A DNA stretch of 64,000 nucleotides from Aradus depressus (GCA_963662175.1 OY759218.1:17698480-17762479), one strand, 5' to 3'; positions 1-12,960 are shown, counted from the first letter of the stretch. The notes: generated by a model not told the origin, from the letters alone. Numbers and translations: made by a program.

Positions 1-522
1 ACATTTTTTTTATGAATATTAAAAGAAACAATAAAAAAAGGTAATTTTTTTATTATATATATATATATATCAAGGTTTTAAAAAAAAAAAACAAGGGACA
101 TAAAAAAAAACTGAAAAAATCTGAAACAGTGCACTTAAACATTTTTTTAGTGAAGTTGAACAATTATATAAAAGTTGACTAAAGGTGAAATTGAAATGTG
201 AAGAGTTGTTGGGTCTAAATTGTGTGGTAGAGACGTCAAGAAGGTACTTTAATCATTTATTATTTTATATGCCCAAACAAAAAGAAAAAAAGAAATAGTT
301 TTAAGTATTTAGTTTTATGATTTTGTTCTTTTGGTTTTTTTTTTGTTTTGTTTGTTCAATGTTTAGTTTTTTAATTAAAATACCTATGTAAATAAAGAAA
401 ATAACCCAAATATTAAATATTTGGGACAAATGTTGTCCTTTAAAATTCTATTCTATTCCTCTTCCCTGTTGGCCCAGTAATATCGTTTGAAAACCTTTGG
501 ATTAGAATTAATATTATTTAAA
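1..522. other. AT-rich DNA, nothing recognised
   Basis: Poly-A/T and TA tracts only. Confidence 0.6.
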
Positions 523-659
523 ACTAGCAGTAATACCCGGCGTTGCCCGGGGAACTTTGACTTTTCTACTATTATCTCCTATAAGTCTTTTAAATTCTTC
601 AACAGTACATTCATGATGTTATAATTTTCAATTATTCATACGGAATAAGGCTTATAGTC

Positions 660-1600
660 CTTCAACGTCAAACACCCCAGCTAGTAAGTTTTTAGGACCC
701 CTGGGCATCACAGCTAGTATGCGTCTTTCAACGGCGGAAACCACAGATAGTGAATACTTAGCATCGCTGGACATCCTAGCCAGTGCGAACTTAAGAACGT
801 TTGTGACCACAGCTAATATATGCCTTGCAACGCTGGGCACCACAGCTAGTACGTAGTTAGGAACGCTGGGCACCAGAGGTAGTATGTGCCTTGCAACGGC
901 GGATCCCACAGCTAGTACGTAGTTAGAAAGCTGGTCACCGCAGCTAGTATGTGCCTCGCAAGAGCGGACCCCACAGCTAGTACGAAGTTAGGAACGCTGG
1001 GCATCACAGCTAGTAAGTGCCTTGCAACAGCGGACCCCACAGCTAGTACGTAGTTAGAACCACTGGGCATCACAGCTAGTATGTGTTTTGCAACGGCGGA
1101 CCCCACAGCTAGTACGTAGTAAGAAACGCTGAGCATCACAGCTAGTATGCTTTTGCAACGACGGACCCCACAGCTAGTACGTTTTTAGGAACGCTGGGCC
1201 CTACAGGTAGTAGGTGCCTTGCAACTGCGGACCCCACAGATAGTATGTAGTTAGAACCACAGGGCATCATAGCTAGTATGAGTTTTGCAACGGCGGACCC
1301 CACAGCTAGTACCTACGTAGTTAAATACGCTGGGCCACACTGCTAGCGCCTTGCAACAGCAGACCCCACAGCTAGTACGTAATTAGGAACGCTGGGCATC
1401 ACAGCTAGTAAATGTCTTGTAGGTGCCTTGCAACAGCGAACCCCACAGCCAGTACATAGTTAGGAACGCTGGGGCTGAGCACTACAGTTAGTAAGTGCCT
1501 TGCAACAGCGGACCCCACAGCTAGTACGATATTAGGAACGCTGGGCATCACAGCTAGTAAATGTCTTGCAACAGTGAACCCCACAGCGAATACATAGTTA
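660..1600. repeat. 31-bp minisatellite (dimeric, about 62 bp)
   Basis: Units around CCCACAGCTAGTACGTAGTT and ATCACAGCTAGTATGTGCCT alternate, roughly 15 dimers with substitutions and small indels. Confidence 0.9.
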
Positions 1601-1604
1601 CTAC

Positions 1605-3330
1605 TACTACATGTGAAATTCATGACAATCCGATTACCCTTCAATGATTCAGCATTATTTTTATGCTTAGCCCCCCTCCCAAATTTTTAAAATGTCACAT
1701 AGTGTATTTTTTTATTTGACCATCAAGAATACTACATGTGAAATTTCGTGACAATCCGATCATCCGTTAATTACCTATCACTATCTTCAAATTTAGGCCT
1801 ACCCCCATAACCCCCCTCCCGTTCACAATTTTTTGACGTCACACACCCTATTTTTCTATTTGGCATTTAAGAATACTACATGTGAAATTCCATGACAATA
1901 CGACCAACCGTTATTGAGCTAGCACCATATTTATACTTAGGTCCCCCCGCCACTACCCCCCCTCCCGTACAAAATTTTGAGCCGTTACACCGCCTATTTT
2001 TTTATTTGGTCTTCAGGAATACTACATGTGAAACTTTGTGACAATTCGACCATTAGTTAATGTGTTAGCGCTATTTATATACTTAGGCCCCCCTTACAAC
2101 CCCCCCTCCCGATCAAAACTTTGGGACGCCACACACCTTATTTTTCTATTTGGCCTTCAGGAATACTCCATGTGAAATTTCGTGACAATCCGACCAACCG
2201 TTAAAGAATTAGCTCTATATTTATACTTAGGCCCCCCCGCCACTACCCCCCCTCCCGTACAAAATTTTGAGCCGTTACACCGCCTATTTTTTTATTTGGT
2301 CTTCAGGAATACTACATGTGAAACTTTGTGACAAATCGACCATTAGTTAATGTGTTAGCGCTATTTATATACTTAGGCCCCCCTTACAACCCCCCCTCCC
2401 GATCAAAACTTTGGGACGCCACACACCTTATTTTTCTATTTGGCCTTCAGGAATCCTCCATGTGAAATTTCGTGACAATCAGACCAACCGTTAAAGAATT
2501 AGCTCTATATTTATACTTAGGCCCCCCCACAACCCCCCCTCCCGTTCAAAACTTTGGGTCGCCACAAACATTTTTTTCCTATTTGGCTTTTAAAAATACT
2601 ACATGTGAAATTTCATGACGATTCGCCCATTAGTTAATGAGTTAGCTCTATATTTATACTTAGGCCCCCCCACAACCCCCCTCCCGTTCAAAACTTTGGG
2701 ACGCCACATACCTTATTTTTCTATTTGGCCTTCAGGAATACTCCTGTGAAATTTCGTGACAATCCGACCAACCGTTAAAGAATTAGCTCTATATTTATAC
2801 TTACGCCCCCCTTACAGCCCCCCCTCCCGTTCAAAACTTTGGGACGCCACACACCTTTTTTTCCTACCTGGCTTTTAAAAATACTACGTGTGAAATTTCA
2901 TGACGATTCGCCCATTAGTTAATGAGTTAGCTCTATATTTATACTTAGGCCCCCCCACAACCCCCCCTCCCGTTCAAAACTTTGGGACCCCACACACCTT
3001 TTTTTCCTATTTGGCTTTCAAAAATACTACATGTGAAATTTCATGACGATTCGCCCATTAGTTCATGAGTTAGCTCTATATTTATACTTAGGCCCCCCTA
3101 CAACCCCCCCTCCCGTTCAAAACTTTGGGACGCCACACACCTTTTTTTCCTGTTTGGCTTTTAAAAAGACTACGTGTGAAATTTCATGACAATTTGACCA
3201 TTAGTTAATGAGTTAGCACTATTTATATACTTAGGCCCCCCTTACAACCCCCCCTCCCGATCAAAATTTTGAGACGCCACATAGCCTATTATTCAATCGG
3301 GCTCAAAAGAATGCTACATGGGAAGTTTCA
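1605..3330. repeat. Tandem array, about 144-bp unit, 12-13 copies
   Basis: ACTACATGTGAAATTTC recurs near 1609, 1729, 1869, 2015, 2160, 2306, 2451, 2593, 2735, 2880, 3023, 3168 and 3309, mostly 140-146 bp apart. Each unit has a C-rich CCCCCCCTCCCG segment. The last unit runs into the element's own terminus. Confidence 0.92.
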
Positions 3331-3413
3331 TAAAAATCCGTCCAGCGGTTTGGGCGTGATGCTGGAACAAACATACAAACAAACAAACCCCGTTTCAGCT
3401 TTATATATAGATT

Positions 3414-4009
3414 ATTAAAAAACTGGCATCTCTTTATAAATCCAAGTGAAAAGTTGCACGTCTTAAATTATTGATATTTTTTTTTTCAAGCCCTTTTCGA
3501 AAAACTACTGTAGAAATCAAAATTTAAATAAAGAAAAGAGATCAAATTTCTACAGGAAATGTGGTAATTCTTATTGTGTATTATTATTGTTTATTAATCT
3601 TATAATTACGACAGTACGATTTAGGAAGATATAGATTTCAACTTTTCTGCGCTGGTTGAGGGGCATTCCGAGCAGAGATCTACACAATCTGTGTTTGTCC
3701 AGGTATAATACTTAAAAGGCGTCAACGTATATTTATGAAACTTCCCATCATTTTTTATTATTATTATTATAATTTTTTTTTTTTACTTTTTTCTACCTTT
3801 AGTAGCAACTAACAGGACTTTCTTATACCAATCTTGTTTTTATAGATCACCTTCCCTCCCCCTTATCAAATTCATTTCATACTGGTATTCTGGGTCTATG
3901 AGAGTAATGTGTTGGCAATAGCGCTTTTCTTTGTTTCATTGTACATCGTAGTTCTGAGAGTGACTTTCTTATACCCATTAATGACAGTATAAAATGAAAA
4001 CTGACATTA
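3414..4009. repeat. AT-rich DNA with MITE-like remnant
   Basis: 3,826-3,990 shares TTTGTTTCATTGTACATCGT and GAGAGTGACTTTCTTATACC with 27,250-27,320. No gene. Confidence 0.45.
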
Positions 4010-4484
4010 TTGCAGAGATATTGTGAAATAATTCAAATGGACTTGAATAAAATAAAACTAGTTTATTTGTGGTATTGTCTAATTTCACATAATATGTACA
4101 TACACATGGGAGTACTTTCGGTATTTCTACCATCCTCAGCCGAAAGCATAAGAGATAAGACTGACTGAAGAGGCTGACATTCTGTAATATTTTAGTTCGT
4201 CTTATCTCTAAGGCTTTCGGCTGGAATGGTAGAAATACCGAAAGTACTCCCATGTATATATATTATGTGAAATTAGACAATACCATAAATAAACTAGTTT
4301 TATTTCATTCAAGTTCATTTTTTGTTTTATCTCTTATGCTTTCGGCAGTCTTATCTCTTATGCAGTGTTATCTCTTATGCTTTCGGCTGAGGATGGTAGA
4401 AATAACGAAAGTACTCCCATGTATATATATTATGTGAAATTAGACAACACCACAAATAAACTAATTTTATTTCATTCAAGTTCA
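4010..4484. mobile_element. Fold-back element, three arm copies
   Basis: Arm 4013-4165 recurs inverted at 4200-4317 and again at 4330-4483, each with GGAGTACTTTCGGTATTTCT or its complement. Ribozyme-like motifs at 4115-4139 (-) and 4387-4411 (+). Overlapping short ORFs on both strands are by-products. Confidence 0.8.
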
Positions 4485-4574
4485 GTATAAAATGAGTTTG
4501 AGAGGGGGGGGGGGGGGGGTCTGTACAAAATTATTATGGTCACATCATATTTTATTTTATTTTTTTTCTGTTTT

Positions 4575-5065
4575 TAATAATAAAAATATATTTTTAAATT
4601 CGTTGCTACGCGTCACAATTTAAACATTACATTGAACTTAATAAAAATATATTTTAAAATTCGTTGCTACGCGTCACAATTAAAACATTACATTGAACTT
4701 AATTAAAATATATTTTGAGATTCGTTGCTACGCGTCACAATTTAAACATTAGATTGAACTTAATAAAAATATATTTTTAAATTCGTTGCTACGCGTCACA
4801 ATTTAAACATTACATTGAACTTAATTAAAATATATTTTGAGATTCGTTGCTACGCGTCACAATTTAAACATTAGATTGAACTTAATAAAAATATATTTTA
4901 AAATTCGTTGCTACGCGTCACAATTTAAACATTACATTGAACTTAATTAAAATATATTTTGAGATTCGTTGCTACGCGTCACAATTTAAACATTAGATTG
5001 AACTTAATAAAAATATATTTTTAAATTCGTTGCTACGCGTCCAATTTAAACATTACATTGAACTA
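4575..5065. repeat. 61-bp tandem array, 8 units, dimeric
   Basis: ATTCGTTGCTACGCGTCACA recurs every 61-62 bp from about 4600 to 5029. ACATTACATTGAAC and ACATTAGATTGAAC variants alternate, giving a dimer of about 123 bp. It follows a 16-G run at 4504-4519. Confidence 0.92.
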
Positions 5066-5640
5066 TTTCCTACGGGAATTTATTGTACATTATTTGGAGC
5101 GATATAACTTTGTTTGTATTGGGCCTATCTCAAATTTTAATAAGGCAATTTTTTTATAAATACTGTTTTTGCGTAAACCATGGAAACGTCTAAAAAAATG
5201 AATTTTGGGATGTAATTTTAAGCCTTTTTGACATGTATCGTAAATCGGGCGTAAAATTGTATTATACAAAATTTTCTCAACAACTTTTATTTAAAGAGAT
5301 TTCTGTTTAGATCATAAACATGTGCGGTACCTTGTAAAAAGTACTCAGGCTCTGAAGTGGTTTCAATTTTTATATGAATTTCGCCAAAATTTATTCAGAT
5401 GTAATTTAACATATGTTACGTCTTCTTCACAAATGTTATGTTCATTGTTACAATCTGAGTTAGAGCGCTCACGAAGTTCCAATCACGTACACACAAACAC
5501 ACACACAGACATCATCTTGAAAATGGTCAAAATATGTTCAGACGACCTTGAAACGTGAAATTACGTTGAAAACTCGATCTCAAATGTTTGCACGATTAGA
5601 ACACTTTCCTACACTAAAGGTAAATATAAAGAAAGTAAAA
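5066..5640 (+). repeat. Dispersed repeat family R, copy 1
   Basis: Shares TATCTCAAATTT, ACAACTTTTATTTAAAGAG and GTTGAAAACTCGATCTC blocks with 26590-27180 (inverted) and 30085-30305. It has CACACACAGAC simple sequence. The 78-codon frame at 5322 is not supported as a gene. Confidence 0.6.
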
Positions 5641-5705
5641 AAAAAAAGTCAGCGAATTCAATGTGCTTTTCCAATTTGAGTAACTTTTGTCATCTTAAGT
5701 ATCTA

Positions 5706-5960
5706 TAGTAGAGTAATCCGGACTAGATGGGACCGGACCCCGTCCGGATCACCGAAAGTCCGGATTAAACGGAATTTTGCTGTAAAATGCACATGATAAA
5801 TAATTTAATGATTGTACAAAGGTCGAAATAGCAAAAAAAATATGGTGAATTTCCAAGGCAACGCCACAACAAGTAGAAAAATAAAGGAACTAACCTCCTC
5901 TTCTGTATCCATGGTGATTCTTCTCCGGGAACCAACGGTTCTTCTGAGCTCTGTGGTAAA
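5706..5960 (+). mobile_element. Single end of a Tigger-like element
   Basis: TAGTAGAGTAATCCGGACTA start after TA, with GTCCGGAT iterated three times within 60 bp, the layout of the other Tigger-like ends here. No matching right end was found. Confidence 0.5.
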
Positions 5961-5962
5961 CT
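5895..5962 (-). CDS. Short exon-like segment, unknown
   Basis: 68 nt between a T-rich acceptor (TTTTTTAG) and donor GTTAGT. One frame reads SLPQSSEEPLVPGEESPWIQ then KRR. It lies about 190 bp inside a Tigger-like terminal sequence at 5706, so it may be an exon of a transposon rather than a host gene. No partner exon was found. Confidence 0.25.
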
Positions 5963-6083
5963 CTAAAAAAAAAAGGTATAATTATTAAAGAGGATTTATT
6001 GGCACTAATTGCCAATTATGTCTTGCATTATAGACTGACTTAATATTATTTTTACCCTATAAATATTTATTTTTTTATTCTTT

Positions 6084-6913
6084 ACTTCCCCAGCTATACG
6101 AAGTATAAGAGAAGTTATGTAATCGGTCGGATATTCTATATTGAGTTTTCACCGGAATTTTATTTTTTCTGACCCCCTCATCAAAAATTTAAAAACATTC
6201 TGTTTATAAACACGATAAATCCCGATAGAATAATTCTAGTGATTTTCAGCCAAATCGGACAAAGGAAGGAGGGATAGAAGAGAAGCTTAACACAAAAACT
6301 CTAATAACTGCTATTTAACATTTTTTTGCAGAGATATTGTGAAACATTTAATAAAAATAAAGAAAAAACGTATGTTTAAAAAAAATATTGTCTATTTCAT
6401 GAAGATATATAATATGGAAGTACTTTCGTATTTGTTATTGATGGTAGCAATATCGAAAGTACTCCCATATTATATATATTTGTGAAATAGACAATATATT
6501 TTTTTTTTAATACGTTTTTTCTTTACTTGTCAAATAACTGCTGTTGTAATGAACGTATCGACTCAAAATTTCATCTATAAATTCGAAATTCCATTAGGAC
6601 AACACCTATTCAATTTCCGCCGAATCGGTCTAAGGGAAGGGGGTATCAGAGGGGGTTCAACTCAAAAAACCCAATAACTACCGATTTCATGAATAAAACG
6701 ACATGAAATGTTTTATTTAAATTCTTGATAAGAGGAGGGGGCTCGGCTTAAAAACTCTAATTACTAACGAATTATTGAATGAATTGACACAAAATTTAGT
6801 AAGAGGATTTAGAAGCTTCTATATAAGTCAACTATTGATTTTTTTAGCCCAAACGGTCGATTGGTTTTGGAGAGAAAGCGGTAACTTCATTGATTAATTT
6901 GTGCTGGGGAAGT
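6084..6913 (+). mobile_element. ACTTCCCCAGC-family element
   Basis: Starts ACTTCCCCAGCTATACGAAG and ends GCTGGGGAAGT, giving 11-bp inverted termini. Internal units of about 130 bp (NNTGAATGTATCGACNNGAA, then GGGAAGGGGG) repeat. A fold-back is nested at 6325-6535. Confidence 0.7.
6325..6535. mobile_element. Small fold-back element
   Basis: Arms with TATTGTCTATTTCATGAAG and TTGTGAAATAGACAATATA around GGAAGTACTTTCG. Degenerate ribozyme-like motif at 6437-6459. After 6,920 the sequence to 8,150 is AT-rich with no gene seen. Confidence 0.7.
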
Positions 6914-8291
6914 AGATTGTCGGTTATTCATCGACGAATTTTTTTATTTTAAAAATATAAATTTTCCACAAAGAATATGATCAATATAAAACAATAATTG
7001 ATCACAATAGAGATAAGCAAACAAATTAGAGGTTTGCATTCTTGTGTAAAAAGCTATAATTAAAAAAAAAACAAATACTGAATTATTTATGTATTATAAA
7101 TGATTGGTGAACATCATATGATTTCATTTTTATTGTTTATTAACATTTTTAGATATTGATGGGAATTATTCCGGAAAGGCCTATTTGCTAGGTTGTAAAG
7201 ACCAATAATAAATTGGAAAAATAATAAAGCTGTAACAAAATATATAATATATCAATTTCATCCATAAAAACAAAATACTACTAGATTTGTTTTTTCCTTC
7301 TTTTCGCTATTTTTTACTTCTGATATGATATTATTGATTAATGCACCGTGGAGATTTGAAATGCATTTAAGTAGAAAAATTCTTAATAATTTCTATGAAT
7401 TAAAAAAAAAAAAACTTGATATTACAAAGCTATGTAATTAATATCAAGTCATATAATTACTCATAATGGCGGCACATAATACATTTTCCGTCATTACACA
7501 CATTATTGAATTTCATTATTCATCAGACCAAATATTTTAATAATAATTATAATTGTAATTTAAGACTGCTTTGAAATTCCTCCAAAATGACCGAAAGTTA
7601 CATAAATATCTATTTACTGTTTTTTTTTTGTTTTGTTTTTTTAGGAATTTTGCAATATTTTGCATATAATGTTGAAAATAAAAGTTATGAATATCTTAAT
7701 TATTATTCTATCATAATTATTAAATATTTTAATTATTTAATGCATTAATTCTCAATTATTATTTGTCAAGAGAAGGGGGAAAAAAAAAAACTACCATTTA
7801 TTCGATTTTCTTTTTTTGGCACCACGCCAATATGTTTACCACAGTTTAGTTCGAATTATTGCCGCTAGATAACAGTATATTCCAGTCGGAAAATTTGTTT
7901 CAAAAGTAACACATATTCTCAATTATAAAAATAAAAAATAAATAAAATCAGGTTATTTTGGCCATTTAATTTTTTAAGGAGTTACATTAACATTGAAAGA
8001 ATGGCAGAAAAGTTATGTCTGTCGACCCAATGAAAAAAGAATATCGCTGTAATAAAAATTGGCACACGGTCCTCCCTTTACATAAGTTAAATCATCTCTG
8101 CCTATTTCTGAAAGCCCTCGAAATACGCTATGACTAAAAAGCTTCCTAACGATGGGTTGTATGACCAAGTTTAGAGATACAATGGAGGCAAAAATATTTC
8201 ACAATCTTAACTTAAATCAAAATATCCACCCAAAGTTAAGGAAGTTGATCTCCTTACACTACATTTATTTTAACGACTACAAAATTATATT

Positions 8292-8294
<3 letters not shown>

Positions 8295-8340
<46 letters not shown>
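8295..8340. repeat. (TA)n microsatellite
   Basis: About 20 TA units. Similar tracts at 8855-8870 and 9554-9598. Confidence 0.9.
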
Positions 8341-8500
8341 AATAAATAAACATTGTTCCTCTCTTTTTGAAAAAAGTTTAACTCACAAAGGAGTCAACTT
8401 TCTTGAAATCAATAGATACAATGAAAAAAAATTAAATTCAATTAAAAATGTTTATTTTAGACGAAACACTCTGTCCAATTTTTTCTCATTATTAAATATA

Positions 8501-8846
8501 GGTTTTAGGTTTTATGACTCATGCCCGGGCTTTAACTACGAGGTCATATCGCCTACTACCAGAGCGCTCTTTCGTCACTCTGGTGGACATGAGCCCGACT
8601 CTACTGTGGGAGTCCTAAATTTTGCCTACCCTAAATTTTTATTCATCTAGGGTAGGGGTCTTTAACGAGTACCTGACATCGTACAGGCTCGGGACCATCG
8701 CTTAACGTCCCATCCGAAGGACGGCGTGCTTAAGTTTATTTTACCTCCCAGATAAAATAAACTAAGGGCCTCGGTCGGGCTACGAACCCACGACCTTGAG
8801 CTCAGAAGTCAAGCACGCATACCACTGAGCTACCGGCGCCCTCACT
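8501..8846 (-). mobile_element. tRNA-derived SINE, copy 1, full length
   Basis: Minus-strand SINE with tRNA-like head (TAGCTCAGTGGTATGCGTGC A-box region, B-box region near 8790), a conserved body of about 260 bp ending GCCCGGGCATGAGTC, and an AAACCTA tail. A 12-bp duplication TTATTAAATATA is at 8489-8500 and 8847-8858. Confidence 0.92.
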
Positions 8847-8858
8847 TTATTAAATATA

Positions 8859-9548
8859 TATATATATATAAGTGTTACTTATATAAAAGCTTTAATTTAT
8901 GTATTTTTTATTTTCTTGCAATGGTCCTCGATCAATATCTTATAATGATAATTACTTTTATTTAATATTTTTAATATTATCTCATATTTTTATCTCAAAC
9001 CTATGTGTTTGTATTCTAAGATTTAATATCGATCGTTGTATATATTGTATACGTAGGTACGCAATTGTATGACGTATCCAATTATGATTTTATGGTTTAA
9101 CGGAAATAATAATTATTATTATTACCTTTTGTCTGCACAAAAGAGACCTCTTTAGTTGTTGTTGATGAATACATGATTTCTGAGTCCTTAGCAGTCCATA
9201 AAAATCAGGGTACAACTACGAACAAAGGGAACATGCAAAGTACAATACAATAACATGACATTATACAATATATAAAGACAATAAACGAAAATACAATGTA
9301 CAAAATAATGAAGAAAACAAAGACATTATTAACATAACAATAACAGCAATAAAGCCAGTTCAGAGACGAGATATAATATGGCTTTAAAGCACTATACATA
9401 TATTACTCATAGTATGATACATATTATGATAACATATATTACCCATACTAAAATACATATTATTGTAACATATAATGTCTTATATTGTTTATTATTAAAA
9501 AAATAGCTAATATTATTAATCTTATATTTGTTTGTATTCTAAGATTTA

Positions 9549-9600
<52 letters not shown>

Positions 9601-11294
9601 GATTCATGAAAAAAACACTTGTGGAAATATAAAAAAAATATTTACCTTAATTTAAAATATAATTATAAACTGAATCAAATCAATTGTATTTATTAGGATT
9701 ATCATTTTCTATTATTTATTTTCTTTTATTGTTTACTTTAGCTGTTATTACTAATCAAATGTATGACCGACTCTATGATTCTATATCTAATTTTTAAGCT
9801 ATATTACATAATATGTAATATAGCTTACATACTATATATTATATCGTAAGCCATATTATATCAACTATCTGGAGCACTGTTCTTATAAAAACGTTTCACA
9901 AAATGATATCCTTACCTTCAATCTGTGACGGCAACTTTATCTAGTTTCTTAAATTATTTTATATTCTCTCTAAGATCCCCTATTACCATGTTATGGTTTA
10001 ACGTAAATAAATATTACTATTGGTACAACAGACACAATTATTTTAAACGTGTCACCCCAAAGCAAGCTTGCTAGTATAGTTCTGGAGTGACATATGTATA
10101 GAATAATAGGGATCCAGTTGTAATCTGTAACATAATATGTATTGTAGTATAGTAGTGTAGTATAGCCATATTATATCAACTACCTGGAGCACTGTTCTTA
10201 TAAAAACGTTTCACAAAATGATATCCTTACCTCCATTCTGTAAGGGCAAAAATATCTTTATCTAGTTTCTTAAATTATTTCATATTCTTAATTTTCTTTT
10301 TGAAGAACTTTAACTTGCATCAGCATATATTTGAAAATAGGTAATTCTGGTGTTATGAGGTTAAGATTAAGACATAAAGACGAAAAATTGAGTCATAAAG
10401 ACGATGAAAAGTCATGGCGAAAAGGATGCTCTCGTAGCCTTCAAATAAGGATTAGGCAAGCCGTCAAGACAGTTTCCTACAACCGTAACTTTAGGCAATC
10501 CAGGTTATACACAAGATGAAATGTTTCTTTGATTTTTTGATAATATTTATTTACTTTAAACTGTAACATAGGAATAAAAATTTCTAAATTTTTACATAAA
10601 ACAGTAGTATTTTATAAATGTTAGAGGAAGAAAACTATCACAAGATGAAAAGAATTAAATCAAATAGAAAATAGTAAATTATAATAAACGATTGTGAATA
10701 AAATGAACTGTGGATCGGCTAATGTTAATTTTCATTTATAAATTCAAAATTATAAAGGTAATTTTCATTTATTAATTAAAAATTATAAAGATAAATTGTT
10801 TTTTAAAAAATATAGTAACAATATTTGTTTTTACATTTTTTTTCTTTCTTCAGCTAAGAATTCTGCTCCTGCATAAGGAAAATGTAAAGAAACATTTCAA
10901 TACTGGTTCTAATCTAAAGGTCTTTGTATTTCCATCTTTCAATTTTTAAGTATATTTTATTTCTTCAATGTTGTATATTTTATTTTAATTCTTTTAAATC
11001 TGGGAATACTGAAAAACGAATAATTGTCTTGTCTTACATAGGTATCTCTTTTATTATATTTATCAACACCAGGATAATTTCTTTTCGAGCATTTGTGTAG
11101 TATAATCCAAGTCTTAATTATAAAACAAAAAAAAATAAAAATAAAATGTATTAGAAAATTTCAAACACGAATTCATGATTTTCAATTTTCAATTCCTGAG
11201 TTGTTGAGATTTTGAATTTGTATCACAACATATTAAATCACAGATGTTTCGGGAAGTACTCCCAACATTATCTGAAATTAATTTGCAATATCTG

Positions 11295-11326
<32 letters not shown>

Positions 11327-11408
11327 CTGTAGGTCCATTATATTATTTGTAGAGACTTAATTTATCATTTTTGATATTTTCATCATATTTGATATCCTTG
11401 TCTATATA
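8859..11408. other. AT-rich stretch with no supported gene
   Basis: Contains microsatellites and a direct duplication: 9838-9970 and 10155-10290 share CAACTATCTGGAGCACTGTT and following sequence, about 120 bp. Short frames at 9205 (-) and 10331 (+) have no recognisable content. Confidence 0.6.
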
Positions 11409-12310
11409 CAGGGTGTTCATTTTATCTTGACCAAGGTAAATAACTCGAAAAATAATGATTTTCTCAAAAAAAGCTTCAGACAAAAAATGTAGAGTAGAAT
11501 TGACCGCTTTATTTGCTGTTATCTAATTTTTAAACAAATGAAAATGTTTAACTTTTTTATGAATTTAAAACAAAAAAAAAATGTTACCGTCAACCTACTT
11601 TTTTTTTTTTGCATACTTAGATTCCTGGGAAAAAATTAAGGGAGGTTAAATGAGACATTTTTTTGTTAGACCAATATTAATGAATTTCATTGTAGTAAAT
11701 GTTCGAACTGATGTCCTGCAACTTTAATACATTTATCGAAGTTGTTCCGGAAAATTTCTCAAGGTTCTAGGATTACTGTTGGTAGTGTTCATAAAATATT
11801 GAAGAACCATAAATTTCACCCTTACCATATTTCTCTTCATCAAGCTCTATCTGGTGAAGATTTTAATAACCATGTTATATTCTGTCAATGGGCACGTGAA
11901 CGAGTTCAAGTTAATTGTGATTTTCTTCGGTACACAATGTTATCAGTCGAATCAACTTTCACCAATATTGGATTAGTAAATAGGCATAATATGCATTACT
12001 GGAGTGCAGAAAATCCTCGCTGGTTTCGTCAAATGAATAAGCAACATCCATGGTCAGTTAATGTATGGGCTGGAATCATCAATGACAAAGTAATTGGACC
12101 CTTTTTTTCGACGGAAATTTAAATGGTCTGAAATATCAAGACTTTCTTAATAGGGGATTAATTACCTTGAGCAATTTTCCGGAACAACTTCGATAAATGT
12201 ATAGAAGTTGCAAGACATCAGTTCGAACATTTACTACAATAAAATTCATTAATATTGGTCTAACAAAAAAATGTCACATTTAACCTCCCCTTAATTTTTC
12301 TCCAGGAAAT
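11409..12310 (+). pseudogene. Tc1/mariner-superfamily (IS630-like) transposon, rearranged copy
   Basis: Left end CAGGGTGTTCATTTTATC at 11411. The 11742-12122 frame encodes 126 residues matching the 44.4-kb copy, but SDEST has become SVEST, so the first catalytic Asp is lost. After the frame, 12170-12300 is an inverted copy of 11636-11762 (about 130 bp), replacing the true 3' half. Non-functional. Confidence 0.85.
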
Positions 12311-12701
12311 CTAAATATGCATATTCTTCTAGTGGCTCACAATTTAATTTTCTTATTGCCTTAGTTAATAGAATATAATTAAATATTTTGAATTTATTCT
12401 TGTCGGCACGCAGTGCGTGGTTGAAATATTCGCCCTTGCTATATGTGTATATCAATCTATGAAGCAATCCTAACAATATTTAGAACACATTTAACTTCCT
12501 GTGAGTAAGATGTTCACTTGTAAACAAACATTAAAAATAGAAGTAAATGTCAGGGACAAGGTAACAAGGGGTGCCAATGGACAATATGATGCCCAAATTT
12601 GAAAATACCATATAAAACTTAATCAATACTTTTTCCAAAGGCAAACAGGTATTTATTTTATTTTTTTCTTGTTTCAAATTTATTTATCTCGGTAATGATT
12701 T

Positions 12702-12960
12702 TTAATTCCCCAGCTGTACGTCGTATTAGTAGAATTTATATAACAGGTACGTAATGCGAAATTAAGTTTTCATCGGAATTTCATGTTTTCCGACCTCCAG
12801 ATTCCAAATATGGAAAAAACAAAATTGTCTTTATTGCCTCAATAAAGTCAAAACCCAATGAGAACATGACCTGTCAAAGTTCAGCAATATCAGCCGAAGG
12901 AAAGAGGAGATCACTTTCTCAACGCCTGAATCCAAAAATCTGTATATAAAACACGAAAAT
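12702..12960 (+). repeat. ACTTCCCCAGC-family fragment
   Basis: Starts AATTCCCCAGCTGTACG. Keeps the CATCGGAATTTCATGTTTTC block and one internal unit. Confidence 0.55.

Larger units (their letters stand above)
523..3413 (+). mobile_element. Interspersed repeat E1 (CTAGCAG family), expanded by two tandem arrays
   Basis: Starts ACTAGCAGTAATACCCGGCG and ends TTCAGCTTTATATATAG. The same start occurs at 40156 and 45450. Between the ends lie a 31/62-bp minisatellite and a 144-bp array. The short open frames on the minus strand at 652-1644 only reflect repeat units free of stops and are not genes. Class unassigned. Confidence 0.8.

Noticed and set aside
652..1644. Three minus-strand ORFs of 75-85 codons with repeated VLAVGSAVARHLLAVMPS-like units
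   Set aside because: They are translations of the 31/62-bp minisatellite, which lacks stops in that frame; no start context, domain or splice evidence.
8152..8349. 65-codon ORF running into poly-Ile/Tyr
   Set aside because: The tail is a (TA)n microsatellite; no conserved content.
8760..8840. tRNA gene from A and B box with cloverleaf-like sequence
   Set aside because: It is the head of a SINE found nine times with the same body and target duplications.
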